A program made the position numbers and the translations under genes. The notes under the pieces were generated by a model. That model saw only the letters and a program-made list of their open reading frames with translations, searched no databases and was not told where the DNA came from. Source: Cytophagales bacterium (GTDB lineage Bacteria; Bacteroidota; Bacteroidia; Cytophagales; Spirosomataceae). From it: 64,000 bases of DNA. The DNA lies in the NCBI GenBank assembly GCA_013298215.1, contig JAAFKE010000002.1:62001-126000 (forward strand), given 5' to 3'. Position 1 is the stretch's first letter. Every line of letters begins with the position of its first letter. Below, in pieces: positions 25,401-33,685 of the stretch.

Positions 25401-27929
25401 CGCCAGGCCAATGGGCAGCGGGGCGTTGAGGCCCACGTATTTGTCGGCCAGCCGAACGCCGTAGAACACGTTTTGGGTATAAATATCAAAGCGTTTGAGG
25501 CGGTTTACGGGCCGACCCGTTTCGTCAAAAACGCTCACAAATACTTTTCCTTCCAGCACTCCAATGTGCGCATAATCGGCTGGTATTACAAAATTTTCGG
25601 CGGCCAGGCCCGCGTCGTTCGTCACACCTTGCCGCACTTGATTCTCGAATTTGGTGCCGTTTTTTTCGTCAATTAATCCGTCAAAAACGTAGTTCTCAAA
25701 ACCACGGGCCGTAAAAACCCGTCGTTTCAGGCTCAGTTCCATTTCGTAGTTGCGCCCCGAGGCGGGCGGCCCGTACAAGTTTGTGGCCGTGGCTGACAGG
25801 TTCACGGTCTGCCCGTTCGTATAAAATTCTTGGTTCGAGCTCACCACCACTTTAATGCGGTCGGGCATAAACTCCTCAATACCAACCGCCTTCGAGGCCA
25901 GCAGCACTCCGTTTCCGTTATAGACCTCAAAAGTATAAGTCCCCGTCACCGCCGCCACGTCCGTCGGAATGTCCACCGACACTGCGCCTTGTGCGTTGGT
26001 TTTTTGGCGCAAAACTGTGTGCTCCCGTCCGTTTGGCATAATTAGTTTTAGCACTACGGGCACTTGGCCCACACTTTGCCAGGTTTGGGTTCTGAGCACG
26101 GTGTTGAAGTGCAACGTTTCGCTGGGGCGGTAAATGTCGCGGTCGCCGTAGACAAAGGCCTCAAAACCAGAGGTGTTGTCGCGGGCGCCTTCTACTTCAA
26201 ACCGTGATGTCTCGACGCGGGTGTCGGTAAAAGCCAGGTAATTAAAGTCGCTGTCTGAGTCGTTGCCTGGTTGGCTGGCGGTAATCATCGCAATTTTAAA
26301 ACCCGCCGCTTTCTCGCTTATTTTATCAAAATGAGCCACGCCTTCGCGGTTGGTTTTGAGGCTATAAACCGACTGGTTATTGCTCGAAATCAGGTTCACC
26401 TCCACGTCGGCCAGTGCGTTGGTGGTCTTAATCGAATTGGCAAAAACCCAAATATCGTCGCCCGACTGTTTGGCAATGAGCCCAATGTCTGAAATTGAAA
26501 TTAGTTTTGTGGCACTTTGGTACATTTCGTCTTTCGACAGCACCGAGACCACGTAAATGCCCTTACCGCCGTGCTGGCGGGTATCGGGCAGGGCCAAGTT
26601 CAGCACCGACACGCCCCCAGCCTGGGGTAGGTTTTGGGTTTCAATGGTTTTATTGACCACCTCGTCGCTGTATTGCCCGTCGTAGTCTTCGTTATATACC
26701 CATCCGTTGGCTTCGCCGTTGCCGTCTTCGTCGTACTGATAATCGGGGTAACGGCCCAATTTTAAAAAGTGAATAATGTTGTTTTCATATACCTTCGAGA
26801 TTTTTACTTGCACTTTTGGTATATTTATGATGCTGACTCCCACGTTTTTGCTCCCTTTCGACGACAAGTAAACTGCCCTTTTGTTGGCAAATGCAATGGC
26901 GGAGGGCATCTTGCCAAAAAACAGGTCTTTGCTGACGGCCTGCGCCAAGCGCGCGCCCAAAACGCCCTTCATTTTGTCGGTCAGGTTGAGTATGTACGTT
27001 TCGCGCTCGCCAAAATCGCCTTTAATCTCAAAACCATTTTCGGTGAGCGTGGCTTTTGTGGCTATTTCGGGCTGTATGCTGTAGTAGCTGGCGATGTCTT
27101 CGGGTTGCAACTCCTGCGTGGTCACTACGCGCACGTAGCCTTGGTTGTTGTCGAAACCCGACTCCACGTTCACAATTTCCAGTTCAAACGGCGACGGCAA
27201 AACGCCCGATGCTTTTATTTCGGCAGTGCTCTCAAAGGCCGTATTGGGTACTTTTATTCCCTTGGCTACGCTGAAAAACAACGGATTACCTTCGTTTTGG
27301 GCTGGTGCGTCGGGCAGCGACACCGTCACCTCTTGGCTTTGTGGTAGCTGCCCCACTGCGGTGGCCAGTGGTTTGTCGGCGGCGGTTGCGCTTAGTTTGG
27401 CGGCAACTTCGGCGGCGTTCACGGCATAATTAAACCTCAACTTGGCTTTGGCCAGCGGCTTGGCGTTTTCTTTAGACCTTGCCCAGTATATTTCTGTTGT
27501 TTCAATGGCAAGGTAGGCGGTATGAAACTTCAACTCTTGACCCGAAATGTGGTACTTTTTTTCGGCAACCTTATCGGTTATTTTCGGGGTTAGCGTGGCG
27601 CGGTAGTCGGTGGCGGGCGCAAAACCCGCCCCTGGCGAAAACACCAGCTCGTTGGTGGCGGTCCACTTGAACTTGCCCGCTATTTTTGGAGAAAACTCAA
27701 CGTATTCTCTTGATTCCCAAACGTTTAGGTCGCTTTCTTTGACCACATCCTTGTTGAAGGTGAAAACTAAATTTTGCGCCAACTGGATTTCATCCTCAAA
27801 ATTTTGGCCAATAATTTTGACCTCATTCAACTTGGAACAGCCCGACAGTTGAACGATCAGCGCAAAAAAACAGACTATTTTGGCGGTGGTGGACATGAAC
27901 TTGGGCGCGGCGGCGGGTGTGGTTTTCAT
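22449..27929 (-). CDS. Alpha-2-macroglobulin family lipoprotein with thioester
   Basis: Very large (1826 residues) protease-trap protein of the bacterial alpha-2-macroglobulin type. The N-terminus is a lipoprotein signal with lipobox LSGC (lipidated Cys near residue 31, or 20 if the inner ATG at 27896 is used). MG-type beta domains follow (for example DRDIYRPSETLHFNTVLR and MLVTVERNKVLEYHYL). The bait/A2M domain includes LITFWSGIISTGSDGRAEF-like VTFWSGIISTGSDGRAEF. The thioester motif GCAEQ is intact with C1362. The thioester domain is alpha-helical, followed by a receptor-binding-like C-terminal domain. It most likely guards the cell envelope against proteases, often with a penicillin-binding protein PbpC, which is not next to it here. 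The last ~90 bases are duplicated at 20829. Confidence 0.92.
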   Translation of the reverse strand: MKTTPAAAPKFMSTTAKIVCFFALIVQLSGCSKLNEVKIIGQNFEDEIQLAQNLVFTFNKDVVKESDLNVWESREYVEFSPKIAGKFKWTATNELVFSPGAGFAPATDYRATLTPKITDKVAEKKYHISGQELKFHTAYLAIETTEIYWARSKENAKPLAKAKLRFNYAVNAAEVAAKLSATAADKPLATAVGQLPQSQEVTVSLPDAPAQNEGNPLFFSVAKGIKVPNTAFESTAEIKASGVLPSPFELEIVNVESGFDNNQGYVRVVTTQELQPEDIASYYSIQPEIATKATLTENGFEIKGDFGERETYILNLTDKMKGVLGARLAQAVSKDLFFGKMPSAIAFANKRAVYLSSKGSKNVGVSIINIPKVQVKISKVYENNIIHFLKLGRYPDYQYDEDGNGEANGWVYNEDYDGQYSDEVVNKTIETQNLPQAGGVSVLNLALPDTRQHGGKGIYVVSVLSKDEMYQSATKLISISDIGLIAKQSGDDIWVFANSIKTTNALADVEVNLISSNNQSVYSLKTNREGVAHFDKISEKAAGFKIAMITASQPGNDSDSDFNYLAFTDTRVETSRFEVEGARDNTSGFEAFVYGDRDIYRPSETLHFNTVLRTQTWQSVGQVPVVLKLIMPNGREHTVLRQKTNAQGAVSVDIPTDVAAVTGTYTFEVYNGNGVLLASKAVGIEEFMPDRIKVVVSSNQEFYTNGQTVNLSATATNLYGPPASGRNYEMELSLKRRVFTARGFENYVFDGLIDEKNGTKFENQVRQGVTNDAGLAAENFVIPADYAHIGVLEGKVFVSVFDETGRPVNRLKRFDIYTQNVFYGVRLADKYVGLNAPLPIGLAAVDKNGVPQKAALAQVQVVRYEYHNVPEKQGDNLQYVSRKKETVVYTNQVNFKNGQAECRYVPTVSGQYEVRVRQPAATGYTSVGFYAYGWGGTAASSFEVSNEGEVLMQFDKPTYDVGDVATVLFKTPFAGKMLVTVERNKVLEYHYLQTDKKSAEWSFKIGNQHLPNVYVTATLIRAMDASDLPLTVAHGFAPVRIEKQNARLGVEITAAASSRSKTRQVIKIKSSPNAQLTVAVVDEGILQLKNFKTPDIFGYFYQKRALEVNSHDLYALLFPELTLGSRLSVGGDGYDLEKRINPLSNGRVKLVTFWSGIISTGSDGRAEFAVDVPQFSGDLRVMAVAYKNDAFGSDNANIKVADPVVISTALPRFLSPNDEVMVPVNVANTTKTPMNLTATLALNGQLTTVGRQQQTLTVGGEKESVVNFVLKASQTTGGGTVTVTVDNGREKFTEKTDLTVRPAASLLKTTQSGVVQGGATVAINFANGFVPSSVESKLIVSRSPMVQFAKSFESLLGYPHGCAEQTVSKAFPQLYLADLAKTLRAKSYVSKNPESDYNPTFTVQRAIEKLESMQLYDGALSYWPSGEQESWWATAYALHFLVEAKKNGFEVNPTVQGKMLDYLSLKTNAPATENERFYDEKGSFVVRKVASREALYSLYVLTMAGKANRTSMNYYKQNQALLTSDSRYLLAAAYRTIGDERSYNTLIPKTLDTRNETFQNESSFASPIRNVALVLHTLIESDPNNLQIPVLARQLSRAVQSAKSLNTQESAFVFLALGKLAKKAGASTVTAQILGNKGEQLGSFSGTDLTLNKGLSGQKVSIRTQQKGALYWFSQSEGLSQTGIVKQEDAGLVVRRQFLSRNGQPTAAFRQNDLVVVKITLASKNGLPVNNVVVTDMLPASFEIENPRLTAPRDMPWLKDGTTPDYFDLRDDRVNYFTDATAQPKTFYYLVRVVARGTFAVGPVAADAMYDATMRSYAGGGSIKVE

Positions 27930-28196
27930 GGAGACGTTATAGAAGGGTAAAAAGGCCGAAATTTAGTTTTTTTCGGCCACTTATTTCATATTTTTAGTAT
28001 TTTTTGACCTTAAACGGCACTTCCACCGCCTAACCGTTGGTGGCATCGGTCGTTTGATTTGAACGCGGCGGGCAGTTTTTCAACTGCGTTCTCTTGGCCA
28101 GAGGCAGGAATGGCGATAAACATTTTTGGTGTTTCTGAGCTATTTTGTGATATTTAGCGCCAAGTAAGTATTGTCGAACGTCAATTTTAGTGCAAC

Positions 28197-28988
28197 ATGA
28201 AAATCTCTATCGTCGGATCAGGAAATTTGGCTTGGCATTTGTCGCAAGCACTCGAAAACAGCGAACACGCTTTGCTGGAAGTTTATAGCCGTGATCCCGC
28301 CAATGCGCGTCGCCTCGTGTCGAGGCTGTATAACACAACGGTTATGCCCGACCTCGATTTTTCGGAAAGCGCAGCCGAAGTTATCTTTCTGGCCGTTCCC
28401 GACGATGCCATTGCCGACGTGATAGAAAAGATGGTGTTGCCCGAAAACGTAATTTTAGTGCATACCTCAGGCACAAAAAGTTTGGAGGAGCTCGACCGAC
28501 TGGTGCAGATATACAGCGACGTACCCGTAGAAACGGGCGTTTTCTACCCACTTCAAACTTTTAGCCGAGAACGCGCCCTCGATTTTTTAGAAATTCCGAT
28601 CTGCGTGGAGGCCCACAACGCCCAAACCGAACAAATACTCGTGGATCTTGCCAAAACGCTCAGTGACGTGGTGTATTTGGTTAGTTCTGAGGAGCGAAAA
28701 GTACTGCATTTAGCGGCGGTTTTTGCCTGTAATTTTACCAATTACCTGCTGGCCGAATCGAAGATGATCTTAGACACCGCCTCGCTCGATTTTGCTATGC
28801 TGCGCCCGCTCATCAGAGAGACCTACCAAAAAGCCCTTGCCGCCGACGATCCGCGCTTGGTGCAAACTGGGCCAGCCAAACGCCGCGACACCGACACGAT
28901 GCAGAACCACCAGCTTTTTTTGATCGATAACCACCCCCATTTGCTCAAAATTTACCAAAACATCTCCCAAGGAATCGGGGAGGTCTGA
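28197..28988 (+). CDS. DUF2520 / NADP-binding Rossmann protein
   Basis: A 263-residue protein with an N-terminal Rossmann fold (ISIVGSGNLAWHLSQAL; VYSRDPANARRL; AEVIFLAVPDDAIADVIEKM; VILVHTSGTKSLEEL) and a C-terminal all-helical DUF2520 domain (LHLAAVFACNFTNYLLAESKMIL; AMLRPLIRETYQKAL). This architecture resembles the 6-phosphogluconate/pyrroline-5-carboxylate reductase superfamily, and DUF2520 proteins are often called F420- or NADP-dependent oxidoreductase-like. Substrate unknown. The ATG at 28197 gives the glycine-rich loop at residues 7-12. It is separated from divergent A2M by a 267-base AT-rich gap in which nothing else was recognised. Confidence 0.85.
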   Translation: MKISIVGSGNLAWHLSQALENSEHALLEVYSRDPANARRLVSRLYNTTVMPDLDFSESAAEVIFLAVPDDAIADVIEKMVLPENVILVHTSGTKSLEELDRLVQIYSDVPVETGVFYPLQTFSRERALDFLEIPICVEAHNAQTEQILVDLAKTLSDVVYLVSSEERKVLHLAAVFACNFTNYLLAESKMILDTASLDFAMLRPLIRETYQKALAADDPRLVQTGPAKRRDTDTMQNHQLFLIDNHPHLLKIYQNISQGIGEV

Positions 28989-29601
28989 CGGCGTTTTTGT
29001 CGTTAGCAACCCTCCCGAGAGTTAAAATTATGGACGACCTGCCAAAAATCCGTACCTTTTCAGTCCACTGCGGGTTATTCTTTGATTTTTTTAGCCTGGG
29101 TGTGTTTCATCGAGAAATTGGCTTTTGGATAATCATCTTGCGCCATAAAATTCCATTCTTTGAGGCAACATACTCAGAGGTATCGTTGAAATTCCCTAAA
29201 ACATAGTCTCTATTTCTTCCTATTTTCCTTTGAAAATTTAGAAGATTACAGTGTTATTTTTAATCAGGTAGTGGGTTCAAAAGACAACGAAGTGGTTATT
29301 CCAAGGTATTTTATTGCGGATAGATTGGGAAACATCGTCGTCAGAAACGCCAAAAGACCCAGTGACACGACCCAACTATACAGCCAAATAGACAGCGTGA
29401 TGGCAACAAAACCCGAAAGGTGGAAGTGGTGGTGGTTTTGGTGTTTTTTTACCAATATCAGACTTGCCACCGCGTGCCGTGGCTTTCATAATTAATTGAT
29501 AATCAGAAAAATAGCCGTGATTTGTTTTTGTCACAACTGTTTTGCGCTGTTCGACCACTTATTTATGACGCACCCACTTTTTTTAGTGTTTTGCCTTCGC
29601 C
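28989..29601. other. 613-bp intergenic region with gene debris
   Basis: No intact gene is supported. Two pieces look like remnants: the thioredoxin-like fragment at 29271-29414, and on the minus strand a 23-codon frame at 29146-29075 beginning MAQDDYPKANFSMKH and ending with a normal stop, possibly the end of a lost gene. The rest is AT-rich with no terminator or RNA structure that I could recognise. Confidence 0.5.
29271..29414 (+). pseudogene. C-terminal fragment of a thioredoxin-like (TlpA/AhpC) protein
   Basis: The frame reads VVIPRYFIADRLGNIVVRNAKRPSD followed by LYSQIDSVM. This has the cis-Pro strand (IPRYFIAD), turn (RLGNIV) and last helix of TlpA-type thioredoxin domains, in which I.P.....D..G.I.....P is conserved. 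The upstream part, including any CxxC, is absent, and the frame runs on into a Trp-rich non-homologous tail. The start at 29271 is a GTG and not a credible gene start. It is a remnant rather than a gene. Confidence 0.5.
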
Positions 29602-30630
29602 CTACACCGCCGAAAACTCTTTTACTGCCTCAATAAAACACCGTACTTTGTCGGGGTTGGTGTCTGGATAAACACCGTGCCCGAGGTTGGCAATGTAGCG
29701 TTGGGTGCCAAAAGCGTGGGTCATATTTTTTACTTCGGTTCTTATTTGGGCGTAGTCGGCGTACAAAACGCAGGGGTCGAGGTTGCCCTGCAAAGTCTTG
29801 TTGGGAATCAACACCCGCGACTCGCGCGCGTCCATGTTCCAGTCAAGGCCCACCACCGCGCAATTGAGCGCACCGATGTCGTGGCGGGCAAAAAACGCGC
29901 CCTTGGCAAAAACCGTCAGCGGCACTTCGCTGATGGAGTCGCAAATTTGTTTGATGTAGGGCAACGAAAACTCGCGGTATTGCTGCGGCGACAACACGCC
30001 CGCCCACGAGTCGAAGAGCTGAAGCAGATCGGCCCCCGCCACCACCTGGGCTTTGAGGTAGCCGATGGTGCTATCGGTTATTTTTTGGAGTAGTTTGTGC
30101 GAAAAAACGGGATCGGTGTACAGCGCTTTTTTGGCCACCGAAAAGGTTTTTGAACCCCGTCCTTCGGTCATGTAGCAAAAAATAGTGAAGGGTGCGCCCG
30201 CAAAACCGATCAGTGGTACGCGCCCGTTGAGGTCGCGCTTCACGATTTTTATGGCATCGAGCACGTAGGCAAGGTCGGTTTGGGCATCGGCCACGCGCAG
30301 TTTTTCGATGTCGCGGTGGGTTTGAACGATGTTTGGAAAAACTGGGCCACGGTTCTCCTCCATTTCGTAGGGCAGACCCATGGCCTCGGGCACAACTAAA
30401 ATGTCCGAAAAAATAATGGCCGCATCCACGCCCAGCAGATCGACGGGTTGCAGCGTGACCTCGGCGGCCAGCTCGGGGTTGGTGGCCAGCTTTATGAAAC
30501 TCCCCGCTTGGGCGCGAACGGCGCGGTACTCGGCCAAAATTCGTCCTGCTTGGCGCATCATCCAAACGGGTGTGCGCTCCACCTGCTCGCCCCGCGCGGC
30601 GCGAAGCAGTAAATCATTTTTTAATTTCAT
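29602..30630 (-). CDS. hemE: Uroporphyrinogen decarboxylase
   Basis: Removes the four acetate carboxyls of uroporphyrinogen III to make coproporphyrinogen III in haem synthesis; cytosolic. The 342-residue product starts at the ATG 30630 with [27 protein letters not shown], the family signature with the substrate-binding arginines. [15 protein letters not shown] (active-site Asp in IIFSDIL just before), [17 protein letters not shown] and [12 protein letters not shown] also match. An upstream TTG start is possible but would overlap the promoter box. The -7 box TATCTTTG ends only four bases before the ATG, so the transcript may be nearly leaderless. Haem genes hemL and hemB are elsewhere in the window. 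Confidence 0.96.
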   Translation of the reverse strand: MKLKNDLLLRAARGEQVERTPVWMMRQAGRILAEYRAVRAQAGSFIKLATNPELAAEVTLQPVDLLGVDAAIIFSDILVVPEAMGLPYEMEENRGPVFPNIVQTHRDIEKLRVADAQTDLAYVLDAIKIVKRDLNGRVPLIGFAGAPFTIFCYMTEGRGSKTFSVAKKALYTDPVFSHKLLQKITDSTIGYLKAQVVAGADLLQLFDSWAGVLSPQQYREFSLPYIKQICDSISEVPLTVFAKGAFFARHDIGALNCAVVGLDWNMDARESRVLIPNKTLQGNLDPCVLYADYAQIRTEVKNMTHAFGTQRYIANLGHGVYPDTNPDKVRCFIEAVKEFSAV

Positions 30631-30634
30631 GCCG

Positions 30635-30642
30635 CAAAGATA
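30635..30642 (-). promoter_or_regulatory. Probable -7 box of hemE
   Basis: TATCTTTG on the minus strand with the same 13-base context (GTATCTTTGCGGC) found before hemL. Four bases separate it from the hemE ATG, which would place the transcription start at or next to the start codon. Confidence 0.45.
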
Positions 30643-30811
30643 CGACGAACTACTTTTTGAGAATTGATCCTGCCCCAACAAACGAAAATATTTTCTGGTT
30701 GTGGGGGTAGATTAAAATAATATTTTTTTGTAAGTAATTGAAAAACAATTGTTTAACTAATATTTAATAATCAATTACCAACAATCGGTTATTTGTAGCC
30801 GTTTGAAATCC

Positions 30812-30819
30812 TATTTTTG
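30812..30819 (+). promoter_or_regulatory. Probable -7 box of the polytopic membrane protein gene
   Basis: TATTTTTG, 60 bases before the ATG at 30880, at the end of an AT-rich 250-base gap that is divergent with hemE. A TTG lies 16 bases upstream, shorter than the usual spacing. Confidence 0.4.
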
Positions 30820-30879
30820 TGGCGTTTGGCGTGCGCAGTGCGTCCTGCCAGTTTTATTTTATTCAGTAGTTTCTTTCAA

Positions 30880-32127
30880 ATGCCTGATTTTTCAGTTTTA
30901 GTGTATCAAAAATCTGCCATCGCCGCATTGTTTTTGCTGGTGGCGTGGTGGTATTGGACCAACCGAGACGCGCGCGTTTTTGAGTCGCCGCGCGCTGTTT
31001 TGTGGGTATTTGTGCTTTTCAGGTTGGTGCCGTTTGCGGTTGTTTACCTTTTTTTAGACTACGACGTTCGGTCAGACGCTTGGATGTTCTACGACTCGGC
31101 GCGCCAGGCGTTGCAACTAAAAATAGTTTACCGCGACTTCGACTCGGCCTATTCCCCGTTTTTCGTGTACCTCACGGCGCTTCCACTCTTGCTTTGGAAC
31201 AGCGGCAAAGCCATTGTTTTGCTGCTGATTCTGGCCGAGGGTCTCGCCGTTTTGCTCACGGTTCAGCTGTTCGGAGACGATCGGCGGGCGCACCAAAAGG
31301 CCATTTTGTACCTGCTGCTGCCCGCCCCGCTGGTGCTGTCGGTGTTGAGCGGCCAGGAAGATATTTTGATGTGGCTTTTTGGCGCGTGGGCCCTGCTTGT
31401 TTGGCAAAAAAAGCGCGACGACCTCTGGGTTGGGCTCGTTTTGGGGCTGGGCATGGTGGCCACCAAAGCCCTGCTGGTGCTGACGCTGATCCCCGTTTTT
31501 TTCTTGGTAAAAAACAAAATTCGCTACTTTTTGGGCCTTGTTTTGGTGGGTTTGCCCGCGCTGGTGGTCATGTATGCACTCGTTGGGCTCGAGTTTTTGG
31601 AACCTATCCAGCAGGCCAACGACCCGCGCACGCCCAACCTGTGGACAATTTTACGGCCCGTTCTGGGCCCAATCGTCCCGCTGGGCCATAAAACGCTCAA
31701 CTGGGTGGGCTTGGTCTCGGTGTTGGGATTGGGGTGTTTTGTGGCCCACCGTTGGCGGGGCAGGGGTCAGTTCGTAGTGGGTTTCACAACGCTTTTTGTG
31801 GCCACTTACGCCTTTGTGATGGTGGTGCAGCAGAGTTCGTTGGCCAACTATGCCTACCTTTTTTTGCTGCCCATGCTCTACGTACCAGCGGTGAAACTGA
31901 CCAAAAAAACGCAGTTTTTTCTGCTGCTTTTACTTAATTTTGCCGTCGTGGTGCAGCCGCCCGTTTGGTGGGGGCTCAGGATGCCGATCTTCAAAACCCT
32001 CAGCGACCTCGCCCCTGGCTGGCACGCCACCGAATACCTCCTCGAAGTCATTATTGTGGGTTGTTTGGGGTATTTTGTAGTTGCTTTGGTGAAATCTGAC
32101 GAGCCGATTGGCTCAGTAAATAAATAA
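30880..32127 (+). CDS. Polytopic membrane protein, GT-C glycosyltransferase-like
   Basis: A 415-residue protein with about ten hydrophobic helices (for example SAIAALFLLVAWWYW, VLWVFVLFRLVPFAVVYLFL, AIVLLLILAEGLAVLL, VGLVLGLGMVATKALLVLTLIPVFF). An early acidic loop with DYDVRSDAWMFYDSARQAL precedes helix 3, and SGQEDILMWLFG lies in the middle. The acidic loop after the first helices and the overall topology resemble polyisoprenol-phosphate-dependent GT-C or DUF2029-type mannosyltransferases, but the match is general. The ATG at 30880 is chosen over an upstream non-ATG start. The dehydrogenase and acyltransferase genes that follow suggest a role in surface glycan assembly, an inference from context. 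Confidence 0.62.
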   Translation: MPDFSVLVYQKSAIAALFLLVAWWYWTNRDARVFESPRAVLWVFVLFRLVPFAVVYLFLDYDVRSDAWMFYDSARQALQLKIVYRDFDSAYSPFFVYLTALPLLLWNSGKAIVLLLILAEGLAVLLTVQLFGDDRRAHQKAILYLLLPAPLVLSVLSGQEDILMWLFGAWALLVWQKKRDDLWVGLVLGLGMVATKALLVLTLIPVFFLVKNKIRYFLGLVLVGLPALVVMYALVGLEFLEPIQQANDPRTPNLWTILRPVLGPIVPLGHKTLNWVGLVSVLGLGCFVAHRWRGRGQFVVGFTTLFVATYAFVMVVQQSSLANYAYLFLLPMLYVPAVKLTKKTQFFLLLLLNFAVVVQPPVWWGLRMPIFKTLSDLAPGWHATEYLLEVIIVGCLGYFVVALVKSDEPIGSVNK

Positions 32128-32153
32128 AACACGACCGCGTAAACGTTGCAGAA

Positions 32154-33161
32154 ATGGTAAATATAGGTTTAGTAGGTTACGGTTATTGGGGCATTAATTT
32201 GCTCCGCAACTTTATGAACACCAAAGACGCAACGGTGCGCACCGTCTGCGATCCGCGTGCCGAGCGGCTGGCAATTGCCAAAAAAAACTACCAGCACCTA
32301 CACGTCACCCACGACTTCGATGAGCTTCTCAATGATGCGCAAATTGATGCCGTTGTGCTGGCAACCCCCGTTTTTTCGCATTATCCGTTGGCCAAAAAAG
32401 CCCTGCTGGCGGGCAAACACGTGTTGGTCGAAAAACCGTTCACGGCCAGCGTGGCGCAGGCCGAAGAGCTGATCGAACTGGCCGCCCAGCGCAAACTGAC
32501 TATTATGATTGACCACACCTTTTTGTATACTGGGTCGGTGCAAAAAATTAAGGCCCTCTGCGACGGGGGCGAGATTGGCAAGCTGCAATATTTCGACTCG
32601 ACGCGCATAAACCTGGGGCTTTTTCAGTCGGACGTGAACGTGATATGGGACTTGGCTCCCCACGACATTTCGATCTTGTTTCACATCTTCGACGAAAAAC
32701 CAGTCAGCGTGTCGGCCACGGGCAAAGCCCACGCCATCAATAAAATAGAAAACATAGCCTACCTCACACTTCACTACCAGTCTGATTTCATTGCACATTT
32801 TTCTTGTTCATGGATTTCGCCGCTCAAGGTGCGCCGCATCCTGATTGGCGGCGACCAGCGAATGGTGATCTATGACGACGTGGAACCGACCGAAAAAATT
32901 AAAATTTACGATACAACCTACCAGCTCAATGGTTCGGAAGAAGAAAAACACAAGATGCTGATTGACTACCGAACGGGCGATATTTACCTGCCCAAAGTGC
33001 CCCAAAAAGAGGCCCTCGCCGAGATGGCCGCCGATTTTGTAAGTGCGGTATCGACCAACAAAAAGCCGCTCGTAGATGGCCAAAAGGGCCTCGAAGTAGT
33101 ACGAGTGCTGGAAGCTGCCGAGGCCTCCATCAAGCAGAATGGAAAAGAAATTAGACTCTAA
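32154..33161 (+). CDS. Gfo/Idh/MocA-family sugar dehydrogenase (WlbA-like)
   Basis: NAD(P)-dependent dehydrogenase of 335 residues. The Rossmann start VGYGYWGINLLRNF (7-20), the VEKPFTAS motif with E93-K94-P95, and the ID-H-TFLYTGSVQKIKAL and LAPHDISIL segments place it in the Gfo/Idh/MocA superfamily. The acyltransferase that begins 12 bases downstream resembles WlbB/WbpD. In known pathways a dehydrogenase such as WlbA/WbpB oxidises UDP-GlcNAcA at C3 and the acyltransferase later acetylates the resulting amine. The aminotransferase and epimerase that would complete such a pathway are not here. Subfamily is inferred from context. Confidence 0.85.
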   Translation: MVNIGLVGYGYWGINLLRNFMNTKDATVRTVCDPRAERLAIAKKNYQHLHVTHDFDELLNDAQIDAVVLATPVFSHYPLAKKALLAGKHVLVEKPFTASVAQAEELIELAAQRKLTIMIDHTFLYTGSVQKIKALCDGGEIGKLQYFDSTRINLGLFQSDVNVIWDLAPHDISILFHIFDEKPVSVSATGKAHAINKIENIAYLTLHYQSDFIAHFSCSWISPLKVRRILIGGDQRMVIYDDVEPTEKIKIYDTTYQLNGSEEEKHKMLIDYRTGDIYLPKVPQKEALAEMAADFVSAVSTNKKPLVDGQKGLEVVRVLEAAEASIKQNGKEIRL

Positions 33162-33173
33162 CGCCCCCAAAAA

Positions 33174-33671
33174 ATGACGATCCTGAACGAAAATTCGCCC
33201 AAACGCTCCCTCAACAACGTGCAAGTAGGCGAAAATGTAAAAATATTTGACTTCGTAAACGCCTACCATTGCTCAATAGACGACGGTAGCAAGGTGGGTA
33301 CTTTTGTGGAGATTCAGCGAGGGGCAACCGTGGGTAAGAACTGCAAAATTTCGAGCCACAGTTTTATTTGTGAGGGCGTGCACATTGAAGACAACGTTTT
33401 TATTGGCCACAACGTGACGTTTATCAACGACCGTTTTCCGCGCGCCACCAATGCCGACGGCTCGGTGCAGACCGATGCCGATTGGAAAATGGAAGAGACC
33501 TGGGTGCGGGCGGGCGCAACGCTGGGGTCGAGCGTCACGATACTCTGCGGCCTGACCATTGGCGCGGGGGCAATCGTTGGCGCAGGGTCCGTAGTTACCA
33601 AAGACGTGCCACCGTTCACGATCGTGGCTGGCAACCCCGCCAAAGTAATCCGCAAGGTGTCAGAAAACTAA
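33174..33671 (+). CDS. Hexapeptide-repeat N-acetyltransferase (WlbB/WbpD-like)
   Basis: A 165-residue left-handed beta-helix acyltransferase. Hexapeptide-type turns run from GENVKIFDFVNAYHCSIDDGSKVGTFVEIQRGATVGKNCKI to GAIVGAGSVVTKDVPPFTIVAGNPAKVI. A loop with FINDRFPRATNADG interrupts the coil, as in UDP-2-acetamido-3-amino-2,3-dideoxy-glucuronate N-acetyltransferases, and SHSFICEGVHIEDNVFIGHNVTF carries the likely catalytic Asn/His/Glu region. It starts 12 bases after the dehydrogenase stop, so they form one operon. It probably makes a modified diacetamido sugar for lipopolysaccharide or capsule. Confidence 0.85.
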   Translation: MTILNENSPKRSLNNVQVGENVKIFDFVNAYHCSIDDGSKVGTFVEIQRGATVGKNCKISSHSFICEGVHIEDNVFIGHNVTFINDRFPRATNADGSVQTDADWKMEETWVRAGATLGSSVTILCGLTIGAGAIVGAGSVVTKDVPPFTIVAGNPAKVIRKVSEN

Positions 33672-33685
33672 AAAACGGGTCGGTT

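Noticed and set aside
27930-28196. A regulatory RNA or riboswitch between A2M and the DUF2520 gene
   Set aside because: One short hairpin with the loop TTTC was noticed, but without a T-tract, a known motif or conservation evidence.
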